Shown piece after piece: positions 24,184 through 35,324 of a DNA stretch of 64,000 nt. The notes below the pieces were generated by a model, which saw only the letters and a program-made list of their open reading frames with translations, searched no databases and was not told where the DNA came from. Numbering within the stretch: position 1 is the first letter of the stretch; every line of letters starts with the position of its first letter. Origin of the DNA: Orobanche coerulescens (taxonomy: Eukaryota > Streptophyta > Magnoliopsida > Lamiales > Orobanchaceae); assembly GCA_033398695.1 (NCBI GenBank), contig CM065802.1, positions 81,268,096 to 81,332,095 on the forward strand, read 5' to 3'. Both the position numbers and the translations under genes were made by a program.

Positions 24184-24937
24184 TTGATACTTTCATTTTG
24201 TGTGACTTTATGAAAAACATGATGGTACGCTACTATGGTTTTTGCAATGTTCAGAAAGAGCTTGATAGTGTCGTCAACTGGATATATGATGTTTTTTTGC
24301 TGCCTTCTGCTAAAAAAATGTATTAAGTTGAAAGCTACTTTAGATGCTGGATGTATGACCAGTCTATATTAGTTGAAAAAATGACTATTGGCTGTGATGA
24401 TTTTCCTAGGATACACATATGTTGCACATGTAGTACTAAAACACATAAACGTTCATGAAAGAGCCTCTATTTTGTTCATGTGTAGTTCTGCACATGTGCA
24501 TGTCTTTCTATTTTTGTGTTGTGTCTTAGTCTTTAAGATTATGGTTGTATACATGATAATGTATTTTTTTTAACAGACACTTATGTCATACATTATTACT
24601 TGTTATAAGAATATAAAAGTGTAACAAAAAGCTGAATTTAAAAGTGTAACAAAATGCAATTGTAATTACTACTCCATGGAAAAATTCTTTGCATGTAAGT
24701 ATGAACATGTGCATTACATAACATTGCGAAAAATCGGTTACATGAAGTGAACATGTTAGAAATTCAAAGATTTCATACATTACACTTTCACTGTTCATAT
24801 ATATCAGTTGCAAAAAGAGCTATTAGAACTTATAGCCATTGTAGGCTTATTACACCCTATAAATACAAGAACTTAGTGTGTGGCAAGGATAAAACACTTG
24901 TAAAAAGGATAGGTAGACACAGTACTACAAAAAAAAT
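24184..24937. other. AT-rich intergenic stretch inside the MULE
   Basis: No recognisable gene. Several ACATGTGCA-type motifs (near 24490 and 24710) resemble those at 10470-10500. Confidence 0.5.
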
Positions 24938-25306
24938 ATGTCAAGTTATAGCAATTGCATGACAGTTGGCCCTTATTTAAGGTATTCTAAATCTCCTTGT
25001 GAGAAGTGCGGTCGGAATACACGCTTCATGCTTTCAAAAACGGAAACTAACCCGGATAAGTTATTCTATATGTGTGAAAAATGCGGTTTCTCTCATTGGT
25101 GTACGCCTACGAATTATTTCGTTAATGATAACGGATCAGGTAAGGTTTCGAGTGGACTGGACGTTCGCGGTGTTGCACATGTAAATACAAGCTCTAATGC
25201 TTGTAATTCCTGCCATATCCCCTTTGCGAAGCTAGTTTGTGCAAATATCATAACAGTCGGTGCGCTCCTTTTGGTTGTATTTATCATTTCTCACCTTATT
25301 ATATGA
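24938..25306 (+). CDS. Small GRF-type zinc-finger protein with C-terminal membrane segment
   Basis: Complete 122-codon ORF. Residues ~20-55 fit a GRF zinc finger: C-E-K-C-G-R-N-T-R-F-M-L-S-K-T, then N-P-D-K-L-F-Y-M-C-E-K-C-G-F-S-H-W. The C-terminus (residues ~100-122) is a single hydrophobic helix ending in S-H-L-I-I. GRF fingers bind nucleic acid in other proteins; small plant GRF proteins with one membrane helix are known but their function is not. It lies between the Ulp1-like gene and the transposase on the plus strand. No frameshift or stop, in contrast with its neighbours. It may be MULE cargo or a neighbouring gene remnant. Confidence 0.6.
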   Translation: MSSYSNCMTVGPYLRYSKSPCEKCGRNTRFMLSKTETNPDKLFYMCEKCGFSHWCTPTNYFVNDNGSGKVSSGLDVRGVAHVNTSSNACNSCHIPFAKLVCANIITVGALLLVVFIISHLII

Positions 25307-25813
25307 GTCATTTAGTTGGGTGGAATTACATCCATATGTAGACCAATGTGTCCTTCTGTTAGGAAAGGATGTTTTATTTTGGTCAATGTGACATGCTTTT
25401 CCCTTCCTAAAAATGGTTTTTTTGTCTCTGCATTCATAATCACCCTGCATGTAATCACTAAAAAAAAATATGAAAAAATGCAAAAAATGTATTAAAAACA
25501 CACAGTGATGTTTCCAAAAAACAAGGGTTTTATATTACAATCATTTGACCATCAATCACGAAAACAAAAAAGCAATAGGAAAAGCAAGGGTTTAGTGAAC
25601 AAAAATAAAAAAGAGCCACCCTATTTAAACTTGAGCATGACTTGCTCAAATTTGATAGGCTGATATGCACAAAATAATTCCACCTAACCCACCACCACAG
25701 GCACATAATGTGTGTGGCAAAAAACGGCGCAAAGGCAGTTGCCATTAGTTCGTCGTATCCCAAAAATATCATATGGCATATAACATAACAAAAAACTTGA
25801 AATCTGAATATGC
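25307..25813. other. Non-coding stretch between GRF ORF and transposase 3' end
   Basis: AT-rich. The two genes converge here, so it likely holds both 3' untranslated regions. No clear structure seen. Confidence 0.5.
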
Positions 25814-28604
25814 TTATATGGCCTCATCGGGGGTCAGCAAGCATGTTAGTTTGTCATGTGTCGCAACCTTTCTGCATCGGTGACACAACGACATCTTCCT
25901 CTTTGAGAACTCTCCATAAGAGGCGATTCTCTTCTTCTTAAGGCGTCCAGTTGGGCGGTTCAGAATTGGCGGGAAAATCTTGGACATATTTGATTCATCG
26001 GGCTGAAACTCAAACCTCTCTGTCTCGGGCACACCTTGAATGTCAAAGCTATAGCACTCCCGATAGCTAGATGCATGGAAGCACTCCTCAACAAGGCTAT
26101 ATACTGAATTGCATTTCTTCTGCATTACAGCCACCGCATGGGCACATGGGAACCCCATCACTTGCCATTGATGACATGAGCAAGTTCTTTTGGTTAAATC
26201 AACCTCAACAGAAATCCTAGATAATACTTCAAATTTACCACTTGACAGCTCGATAACTGGCCACGAAAGAGATATGGCTGTAAGCTGGTGCCACAACGTT
26301 TCCTTGATAGGGCATAGTGCACCGGTCCACTCCTTGCTCTCTTGCCTTCTATCAACATGCCAAGTAGTACTGCCAAATAATATGAATCTAAATTAATGAT
26401 CAGAATATAGAAAAAACACCAGCCCCACCCCAACACCACATGCACTTGTTGAACTGAATTAAAAAAGAAAAAGAACCATGACTCTTGTGTAATTATATAG
26501 AAACAGTCACTTGATCGTATATGATCTATCATGGATGTAATGGGGAGTGCTCTAGCCTCTTTAATCCACCTGTTGAACTGCTCCTCTGCGTTAGACGTCA
26601 TTTCGCCGTATCTTTTAATGTGCCTGGAGTGGGCCACTATCCATTTATCGAATGGGATCTGTGAAGTCCATTCTTCAGCAGCCTTGCCGCCCTCCCTCTT
26701 GAATATATCGAGCTTCTCGTTGAAAATGAGAATATTAGGAGCATATGCACAATTTTTGAAATGGACTCCCATGTTCTCCCTTTGAATGTTGGTCCACCCA
26801 CTCGTCAATTTCCCCCTGAGATTTCCTAGTAGATGAACATACAGAAAAAATGCATTGGTTTCACAAATACGCTCGGGAAAGCCGACATCAGCCCTGTGTT
26901 TCTGTCTGAAATGTAGCATATCTCCTTCTCATATTGAGCGAAGTCTCTTAACTTTTCCAGAAACCATACCCAGTTACTTGTGTTTTCTGCTGATACAATG
27001 GCAATTGCAACCAGGAACAGACCTTGGATACAAAAAAAATACATTCATCCTCTTAAAAAAAATACTTGCCTCATTTGTTTTGTGTATCAAAACCATATAA
27101 ATATATGTGCGACACATGGCTTAACTAACAATATAAAAAAAGGAAAAAGACATAAAGAAAAAAGAACACAACAGCAATACCATCATTTTCGTCCTTTGCA
27201 GTAGCCGTGAGTAGAGTTCCCTTTGCACAACCAATCATAAAAGTCCCGTCTATGAACAGCATTGGACGATATTTCTTAAAACCATCTAGACAAGCCTTGA
27301 AAGAAATGAAAATACGTTCGAAATGGTTTGTGTTCTTGTTTGCCTCCAACGACACGACGCTGCCTGAATACATGTCATAAAAACAAAAAGACAGCAGACA
27401 CACTCGCGAAAAACACAAACAACAATGTGTAAAAAAAGGGGTGAAGCTACCTAATCCACAAAACAAATAAACATAATGTTATGCTATGAAACAAACCTGG
27501 GTTTGTATGTTGGGCTGCATCACAATACCACCTAAGTTGGTCATATGACTCTTCGAAGCTCCCGAAAATCTTATCCACAGTGGATTCGCTTGTCCTCCAA
27601 GCTTTCCAGTACGATATGTGAATGTCGTAGCTATTTTTCAATGTGTTCATTATATCCTTACCAGATGTGCTTGAGTCTGACCTCACGTCTTCGATAACCA
27701 GGTTACTGATAATCTTTGGATTCATGCGCTTATTTACATGACCAGCTAAATTGCCAATGCACTTGTGTACTAAACAAGCTTTGGAAATGACAAAATAGTT
27801 TGTCACAGATTGTAACTTGGCTTTGACAAACCAGTCACAACCACAATTGACAACTTCATTACACACAACGTGAATATATCTCCCATCTTTACTTAAATAT
27901 TTAAACCTAAAGCCAAGGCGTGTGGAATACTTTATGAGTTCAGACCTACACTCACCAGCACCCCCCTGAAAATTGTACCTACGCCCCCATCTATTATATG
28001 TGCCCAATCATCTGATAATAGAGGTTTTTTGTTTGTGATGGGGCAAATATCATATGATGGTATACTGCCTTCCCCCCTAATTTTATACTTTCACACGCTT
28101 AAAAGGGATTTTGTTTGAAGAAGTTCTTTGAATTTTGGGCCCACCCTTATTCTCCTTTTTCCATTTTGAAATTGAAACACTATCAAAATCCAAATCCATC
28201 CCACAACCTATTGTATCATCAGAACCAACATGTTTATGCACATTTGTATGAACATGTTCATGCACGTGTGCATGAACATGACTTGGATCATTGCTACCGT
28301 CAACATCCATATCAGAACCCTGAACATTTACATGTGTAATCTCAACTGTAACAATTTTTTCTGACAACAACTCACACACTGCTACTAAAACTTTCATATC
28401 AGCATCCAAATCTAACATGCAATTAATACTACCGACCGAAAAACGGAATGACATAGTAACATTTTTTAAATCGGGCCACTTACTAGTTACCTGAGAAATC
28501 ATGTCACTAAATGACAAGGATGAATTCACAGAAATCAAATTTCCGACACTGTCCCACTGGATGTTGATAAAAACATCTCCTTCTTCTTCCAAATTGACAA
28601 TCAT
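25814..28604 (-). pseudogene. Mutator-like (MULE) transposase, spliced, one frameshift
   Basis: Exon 1 from ATG 28604 has a PB1-like N-terminus and a His-Val repeat. Exon 2 (about 28007-27497) carries the MuDR-type DNA-binding region (C-R-S-E-L-I-K-Y; H-V-V-C-N-E-V-V-N-C-G-C-D-W). The transposase core follows in exons 27364-27181 (L-F-I-D-G-T-F) and 27022-26511 (I-S-D-R-N-T-G-L); D-G-T-F and S-D-R hold the first two catalytic Asp. Splice sites CAG/GTTTGT, CAG/GC, G/GTATTG and AAG/GT fit well. The last exon has a SWIM zinc finger, C-S-C-H-Q-W-Q-V-M-G-F-P-C-A-H-A. Near 26835 the H-L-L-G-N-L-R-G-K block is one base out of frame, so this copy is probably inactive or contains a sequencing error. 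Confidence 0.82.
28194..28295 (-). repeat. His-Val repeat within transposase exon 1
   Basis: Codes for a run of H-V-H-x units (H-V-H-A-H-V-H-E-H-V-H-T-N-V-H-K-H-V). At DNA level it is a string of CATGT/CATGA units. Possible metal-binding or simply slippage-derived. Confidence 0.7.
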
Positions 28605-28940
28605 GATTCAGAACTATATAAGAAAACACCCCCAACACCAACGCTGAATAAATTTTAGCAAAGGGCACAATACTCTGCATATATCGAACCCCAGATTTGA
28701 TTTTGAAGTTTGAATTTAGAAATGAGTAACCATAGCTTCTAACATCACCTGCTTGATTTGACATTGCCATCCAGCGCTGCAACCCCCTCCCCTGTCCATC
28801 AATACAGCGCTGCAACTTTATCATTTATTTATGCTTTTTTTTCCCTTTTTTTTGCTACAGCTCTCTTTACCCCTCCCAAGAATATGGTGGGTGATAAACA
28901 GACGATTGATACATACATATCTTAATTAGGGGCCCCCTAC
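28605..28940. other. Upstream of transposase, up to LTR of element A
   Basis: No gene. Expected place for the transposase promoter and the MULE end, but I find no terminal repeat. The last bases (CCTAC) abut the A LTR; the partner copy would lie beyond the window. Confidence 0.45.
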
Positions 28941-29346
28941 TGTAATGTCCGGATGTGAACTTATTTATTTTCATTCAGTAATTGTCGCTCTGTAATTTTT
29001 CACTTATTAATAATCATTCATCATCCACATCCATTCATTCGTGTTCACCGTTCGGAGTAACTTTGAGTCGTGTATCGATGTTGTTCATTGTTTCAACCTT
29101 GCTTGAGAATCGAGAAGAGAATATTATCTTGATTGTTGTAATTGCTTCGTTAGTCGATGTTGATATTGGAGTTCATACCATTTCAAAATTTACTCCTTGT
29201 TCGGATTGTGCAATTGTTGGGCAAAACCTTGTAATCATTGCTTGGAACCACCGTTTTGGGGTTTCCGCACTTCCATTTCGTGTTATTGTTCCCAAGTATC
29301 GAATCTTATTGCTTTTATACTCTTCCCGGGTCGTTTTTCGTCATTT

Positions 29347-29545
29347 TTGGGCCCGAATAGTGTGCGCCACGACACAAGGGATTGTGCGCCGCGGCACACA
29401 CCTTGTGCATTTGGGCTGGAAACCGCCTGTACTGCGGGCCGCGGCCCCTGCTTGCCGGGCCACGGCACTAAGCGGATGCGCCGGGCAGTTTTTGGCCGTG
29501 GGCCGTGGCACACTCAGCCCGTGTCGTGGCACACAGTGCAGATCG
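29347..29545. repeat. CpG-rich inverted motif cluster, element A U3
   Basis: Alternating GTGCGCCACGACAC, GTGCGCCGCGGCAC, GGGCCGCGGCCC, GGGCCACGGCAC, GGCCGTGGCAC and GTGTCGTGGCACAC. The core GCCRCGGC/GCCGTGGC appears in both orientations. The block is far richer in GC than its surroundings. It occupies the same LTR position as the palindrome arrays of the other families. Confidence 0.8.
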
Positions 29546-31120
29546 CCTATTTCAGCGGATTTCGTGAGAGGAATGCTCATTTCATCATTCTCCTTCCTCC
29601 TTCTCTCCCTGGGCGATCTTGTGGGCGATTTTTGGGCGTTTTTGCATCATCTTTATCGGATGATTTCATCTTCTTCAAGTTGTGGTGTGGATTAACAATA
29701 TATTTGTGGATTCTTCATCCTAATCCAAGGTAATTTCTTCAACCCTAGGTTCGATTTTGAGTTAGATCATGATGTTATGGATGATATAATCATGATTTGT
29801 GATGGATATACGTATGATTATGAGTTTTTATGAGTTATCATCGGATTATTGGAAGTTTTACTCAAGAACACTTTAATGGTTTACTTGGAATTGGGAATTT
29901 CAATTTGATGTTGTCATGATTTCGATTTGGGTATTCTTATAGGTTTCTCGATTGTGTTGATGGTGTTTTGTTGGTTTGAATCATTCATTAGAGGTTGGTT
30001 TTCGACACATTTGGGATTAGTTGTAAATAATGGGAGATTGTTTACAAAGGTTTGTCGAAATGCCTCAATGAGTTTCGATTTATTGTATCGACCTCTTGAA
30101 TTAGTTATGATCACTATTGATATGTATATTAAGCGAAGTATTGGTAATTGTGTTATTCAAGGTTGTTCGAGTGACCGATATCTCCATTAAGGATGTTTGT
30201 TCAAGAAAGGATATTGCATCACCGGTATTGAGTAAGTTAATTCTTACTCGGTTAAAGGGATATTCATTCCTTACGTTGTTGTTCATTCATACATGTAATT
30301 CACTCATAATATATCATTCATGTCGAAACTTGTAATTATCAACTAATCATGTAACTCACGAGGAACGACGTTTCCAAATCATTTCATTGAAGCTATCACT
30401 CGTTGTATCATTATTTCATCTCAGTGAGTCATTCTTTATCCTTGTCGGATTTCATTCATTATCTCTCATCTTGGTTGCTTTTGTTCTTGTGACCTTCCGG
30501 GATTGTATTGCGTGGCCGGGTGGCATGTGTGTGGAATTTTTAGTCCGGCACACTATGGTCATGTGTATATGCGGGACTCCGGACACATTTGGACTGTGCA
30601 CACTGTACAGTACCTCCGTGAAACTGATTAGGCCAAGTAGCGGGTGTATATGCGGGACTCCGGACCCTCGGCTACTTGTGCACATACACATTCTATTCGG
30701 GCGTACTATGATGCCCATCATTCAACTCTATTTCTCAATTCATTCATGTGATTGTTGTATAATGTTCAACTCTTGAGGATTGTTGTTCTGTGTAACTGAC
30801 CCCGTTGGAGATATTATTTTTAGGTCATGGCAAGGCAAAGGCACGGGAAGAGAACATTGAAGGCGAGGAGTACCAATGATACTAGTAGGGGGGCCAGTCT
30901 CTCCATTTCGTTCTATGTTTCCTTGTTATGTATTTTCCGCTGCACTTCCTTTTGGATTGTCGTTTGTTCAGTGTTGTATATTTTATCTTCATATAAAATA
31001 TACATGTATTCAGTGTTCCCTGGGTGTGTTGTATCTGAAACTCCTCATCGGAGTAATTGATGATGTAATGTGGTTCGGTACTAATTTGTATTGTGAAATT
31101 CATTAATTTTCATTCGCCTG

Positions 31121-31143
31121 GTGGGTCCCAGTCGGGGTTCCAC
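31121..31143 (+). other. U5 hairpin of element A
   Basis: GTGGGTCCC pairs with GGGTTCCAC (one G-U, one U-U mismatch), flanked by GCCTG and GGCAGTGTAATAT as in the other families. Confidence 0.6.
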
Positions 31144-31182
31144 GGCAGTGTAATATCCGCCTAGTTTGGGGCATTACAGAGT

Positions 31183-31194
31183 TGGTATCAGAGA
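31183..31194 (+). promoter_or_regulatory. Primer binding site of element A
   Basis: TGGTATCAGAGA, initiator-Met tRNA type, four bases after the LTR end. The untranslated leader from here to the gag ATG is about 490 bp with no gene. Confidence 0.85.
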
Positions 31195-31678
31195 GTGGTT
31201 TTGAATACTACCTTCCGAGTCATGTCTCATTTGAAATCATCGTTCATCAGACTAGTATCATTGGAATTTTGCGTCACGTGTGACCTGTACAAATGCCAAG
31301 CGCCTCAGACCGAAGGAACTGTAAGATTTTTGACGCCATGGTATAATTTCTGGCAATAAGAATCATTCGTTCATTACTCATCAGTCAACAATCCTCAATT
31401 ATCATTTTCATCTTGATCATGTCGATCATGTTAACTCATTAATTACTCAGTTCATTTCATCACTCAGTTGTTGATCTTGAGGATCATATCATTAATCTTG
31501 TTAATTTGTTCAAGATAATCATTTCAAGAATTTCGTTAGATAATCATGTCCCCTCAGTTGATCAGTCATGAAATCATTGTGTTAGAGCGCGTATGCTCAT
31601 TATTATCATTTCATAACGTAATCATAATACGGTATTCATGCGAGATCTATAACTATCTTGTGACTTTCCTACTTCAGT

Positions 31679-32890
31679 ATGGAGAGAACTGGCAGAGGAC
31701 GCAGGGGAAGAGGCCGCGGTGCGGGCCAAAACCCAGGAGCTCGAATGAATACTCGTGCGAACACAACGAATAATTCTAACTCATCGAGCAGCGACGCTGC
31801 CACACATTCACCTAGAAATAATCCTTCACTATCAAGGAGTCATACCCGGGACACGGCTCAATCAGAAGGTGTTCGAATTGACCCTCTCGCTTTTATGCAG
31901 GGCATGATGGCCTAAATGACTCAGATGGTACGTATGATGGAGACGATGCAGAACTCAACGGCTCAGAATCAGCAGGCTCCTCCGTCGCCACCTCAGAGGC
32001 AAGAGAAGAGTGTGAGCAGCATCATCAACGATATTTCTCGCCAAAGGCCGCCTACCTTCGAGGGCTCATCTGAGCCGGCGGACATTATTCACTGGCTGGA
32101 GCATTTTGAGAAATTATTTGCTATGGTGGAGTGTCCCGAAGGACACAAAGTTTCAGTCGCGGCTTACTATCTGGGTAAGAGCGCTCACTCTTGGTGGCCA
32201 TCTCTGAACCCCACCGACGGAGCTTGCACGTGGGACCAGTTCAAAACTTTCATGATGGAAAGATATTATCCGGCCCCACTCAGGGAGGCCAAGCTGTCCG
32301 AGTTACTCAGTCCCGACCCCTCAACGGAAGATGATGTTCTTGCCATTGCCGAGAAGTTTCAGGAGCTACTTCCATTCGCCTCATCCATTATACACTCGGA
32401 GGCGGATAAAATCAAGTATTTCAGTAAGAGGTTGAAACCTCGTATGAGGCTTCAATTGCTTAATCATCATTGCACCACTTTGGCCGAATTCTTCAAGAAA
32501 GCTCTTGCTTATGAGCTTACTGCTAAGGAAATTTCTAAGAATCAGACTTCATCTTCCGGCAAGAAATTGAAGAAGCGTACTCAGTCCGAAGGGAGTCAGG
32601 CCACTTTCAAGAATCCTCGTACGGGCTCTATTTTTTCTGAGCGACCTCCTACGGTGCCTAAACCTGCGGAATCTCAGTCCCGAGCGGCCAGTTCGGCCAT
32701 CACCTGTTACAACTATGGTGAACAGGGCCATTTCAGCACGAAATGTCTGAGGCAGACTGTCACGTGTAATAATTGTGGGATTGCTGGGTATAAGGCCTGC
32801 TTTCGCCAAGAGACTCTGTGCCTACTCCAGCCGACATCTCGAGCCCAAGGCGATCCTATTCGTAATCAAAGCTACTCGGTCTGCGTTTAA
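31679..32890 (+). pseudogene. Element A gag
   Basis: ATG at 31679 opens an Arg/Gly-rich leader (R-T-G-R-G-R-R-G-R-G-R-G-A-G). An in-frame TAA at 31913-31915 follows, then the gag domain (F-E-G-S-S-E-P-A-D; S-W-W-P-S-L-N; M-E-R-Y-Y-P-A-P-L). The zinc knuckles are degraded: C-Y-N-Y-G has lost the second Cys, and C-N-N-C-G-I-A-G-Y has Tyr for His. The frame ends at 32888-32890 before protease, implying a frameshift between gag and pol. Confidence 0.85.
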
Positions 32891-32975
32891 AATGACGGGA
32901 TCAAACAAAGGCGGAGCCCACAGCTATCAGACATGAGCATCCAGTTCCGGGGCTGGCAAGCCCCGAATATATGAG

Positions 32976-33803
32976 ATGAAGAGAGCCAACGATCCAGAGG
33001 CCCGAATAATCTCAGGTACACTCGAAAATTTATCTCAACCTGTGTGTATCCTTTTTGATACTGATGCATCACATTCATTCATTTCCGAGTCATGCTTGAG
33101 TAGACTTCACCTGGATAGTGCTACTAGTTGTGAACCTTATATCATTGGTCTACCTGACGGTAGAAGAATTATCGGAGATCGTGAGATTAAGAATTGTCCG
33201 ATTCAGCTTAATGGCCTTATGACCTGATCGTAGTAGATTTACCCAAAGACGATGTTATTTTGGGTATTGATTGGATGTATCGTCATGATGCCGTCCTTAG
33301 TGTTCGTAAGTGTGTGGTCACTGTCATTTCAGAAGATGGGGTCGAGTTTGTATTTCAGGGGGGTAACTCCATCCGTTCCGGAAAAGTTATCAATATGATG
33401 AAAGCAATTAGATTACTCAATCAGGGGTGTGTCGGTTATTGGTGCTATATGACCAAGACCGAGAAATCATCAGTGTCATTGGCGGAAATTCTGGTGGTGA
33501 GTGAATATGCCGACGTATTTCCAGACGAGTTACCTGGTTTGCCTCTACAGAGAGATGTGAAATTCACGATTGAGTTGGAGCCTGTTATATCTCCAATATC
33601 GAAAGCACCATATCGAATGGTCCCGACAGAAATGCAGGAATTGAAGAATCAACTTGAGGAGTTGTCCGAGAAGTGTTATATCCGAGCACCTATATTATTT
33701 GTGAAGAAGAAGGACGGTTCATTTCGCTTGTGTATTGATTATCGAGAGTTGAACAGGGTGACGATCAAGAACAAATATCCCTACCCCGTATTGACGATCT
33801 CTT
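32976..33803 (+). pseudogene. Element A protease and RT N-terminus
   Basis: The protease active site reads F-D-T-D-A-S-H-S-F instead of F-D-S-G-A-T-H-S-F, so the catalytic Gly is lost. A frameshift near 33225 precedes the connection region ([14 protein letters not shown]). The RT start has [11 protein letters not shown] and [16 protein letters not shown], with about seven residues missing before it. The frame is cut at P-R-I-D-D-L by the copia element and continues at 45622. Confidence 0.87.
33799..33803. repeat. Target-site duplication CTCTT (left), copia element
   Basis: CTCTT before TGTAGGTCAC, repeated at 45622-45626 after CCTAACA. Confidence 0.95.
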
Positions 33804-35165
33804 TGTAGGTCACAAGTCGTCCAGAAACAAGTCTAGAGGGGGGGGTGAATAGACTTGTTGAAACTCTTGAACTCTTTTTCTCGAAGAGTGAGTTTCTTCA
33901 GCTGATGATCAAACAAATGACTAGGAGTCGTTTGTTCTTGGATATGTGCGGAAGTCAGCTGATGACGAATATATATATTAACTTAATGAAACACTTAACA
34001 ATGGATGCGGTAGTTAGAGTATGATGCAAGAAACAAGAATAACACAGCGGTTTATAGTGGTCTCGGAGGTGGGGTAATCCTCTACTAATCCACTTTTCTC
34101 CAAACCACTGGAGATGAATTCACTATAATTCTCAACCGGATAAATATTACGTTGATTCACTACACACTACAACAGACTTCCAACCAATGGAATTCCGTGC
34201 CGTTGTACACAAACTTGATCGCTTGCACCTCTTGATCCGCGATCCTGATGCCTTTACACCGCTACTTCAACCAAAGTGAAGTACCCCTTACTCAAGATTT
34301 AAAGACAAGAGTGTTTGTCTTCTCCAACTAAAGAGCTTCCTTGAATATGAACTTTGGATCCGCTTCTTTTCTCGATGCTATTTGTTTGCTTAGATTGCTT
34401 TGTTTGCTTTGATCGCTAGAGTATAAGTTCGCACCGTAGTTGCTCGCCAAATCTCTGATATATATATAGATCACGATCTCTCGAGCTTCTTCCTTGTAGC
34501 CGTTGCAAATCGAACAAATCACCGTTGGAGAGAGACTTCATTGTTTAATCTTTTCTCAACGTTGCAAGGCCGGATTCCCATTATTTAATTTCATCTTCCG
34601 ACTGCTGTGATGACTTCGCATGTGAGCGCCGAATCTTTTGAATATAAAGGATGATTTAAATAAATCATATCTCTTGGGAATTACTCCAATTTGTCCCTTC
34701 ACGTTGCATGTGAGCTTTCCGTAATATTTGACTTTTCAAAGCATGCCGACGTGGACTTGGAGTACTAGGTCAGTAGTTGAGTAGATCGATGTGCACTTAC
34801 TTCTGCAGTAAGTCGTCTCACTGTATATCGTTTGAGACTTGTCTCGGTCAGTGACTTCCCGAGGTTCTCTACCGCATCCGTCAAACTTCTCCGATAAATT
34901 TTAGTTGACTGTGGCTACTCGATTGAGTCACTGCATTTCTCTGATAGACTAGATCAGTACTTTAGTACTTAGCCGATTTTCACTTAACTAACTTTGGCCT
35001 ACGTAAGATACTCATTTGGTTCTTCTTTACATTTTGCCAATTTTATACTTAACACATTTTGGCCTATGGAAGATACTCATTTGGTTCTTCCTTACATTTC
35101 GCTAATAAATAAACATTTGATTTTAAATTAATGACATCATCAAAATCTAACAAGTATTCCTAACA
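33804..35165 (-). repeat. 3' LTR of copia element
   Basis: 1,362 bp, TGTAGGTCAC to CCTAACA. It aligns with 44242-45621 along its length, with differences concentrated in short spots. ORFs inside are not credible genes. Confidence 0.92.
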
Positions 35166-35177
35166 AATTCCCTATTT
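35166..35177 (-). promoter_or_regulatory. Polypurine tract, copia element
   Basis: AAATAGGGAATT on the minus strand, immediately before the 3' LTR. Confidence 0.75.
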
Positions 35178-35324
35178 TGATGATGGCAAAACTAAGTAAG
35201 AAATCAAATGGCCAAGTCTCGCACTTAAGTGCAAGACAAAATCGAAATCGCCTAATATTGAGACAATCGAAAATTGTCATTCAACAGATCGTTTCATAAA
35301 AGTTTTCTCGACTTATCATAGAAA

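Larger units (their letters stand above)
10455..28940. mobile_element. Mutator-like element with Ulp1-like gene (boundaries not found)
   Basis: The block is flanked by LTRs of elements B and A and interrupted by element E. It contains a DUF1985/Ulp1-like protease gene (+), a GRF zinc-finger ORF (+) and a MULE transposase (-). Transposase plus Ulp1-like C48 protease is the known content of plant Kaonashi-type (KI) MULEs. I could not find terminal inverted repeats; they may be absent, as in some of these elements, or removed by the LTR insertions. The true ends are therefore unknown. Confidence 0.65.
28941..31178 (+). repeat. 5' LTR of element A
   Basis: 2,238 bp, TGTAATGTCCGG to GGGCATTACA. 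It has a CpG-rich inverted-motif cluster (29347-29545), a ~80-bp unit present twice (30540-30670, sharing TATATGCGGGACTCCGGA) and the U5 hairpin (31121-31143). ORFs of up to 237 codons inside it (for example 28982-29695) do not resemble any protein family. Confidence 0.88.

Noticed and set aside
28982..29733. Long ORFs in the LTR of element A
   Set aside because: Overlapping frames across an LTR and CpG repeat cluster; no domain and no relation to retroelement proteins.
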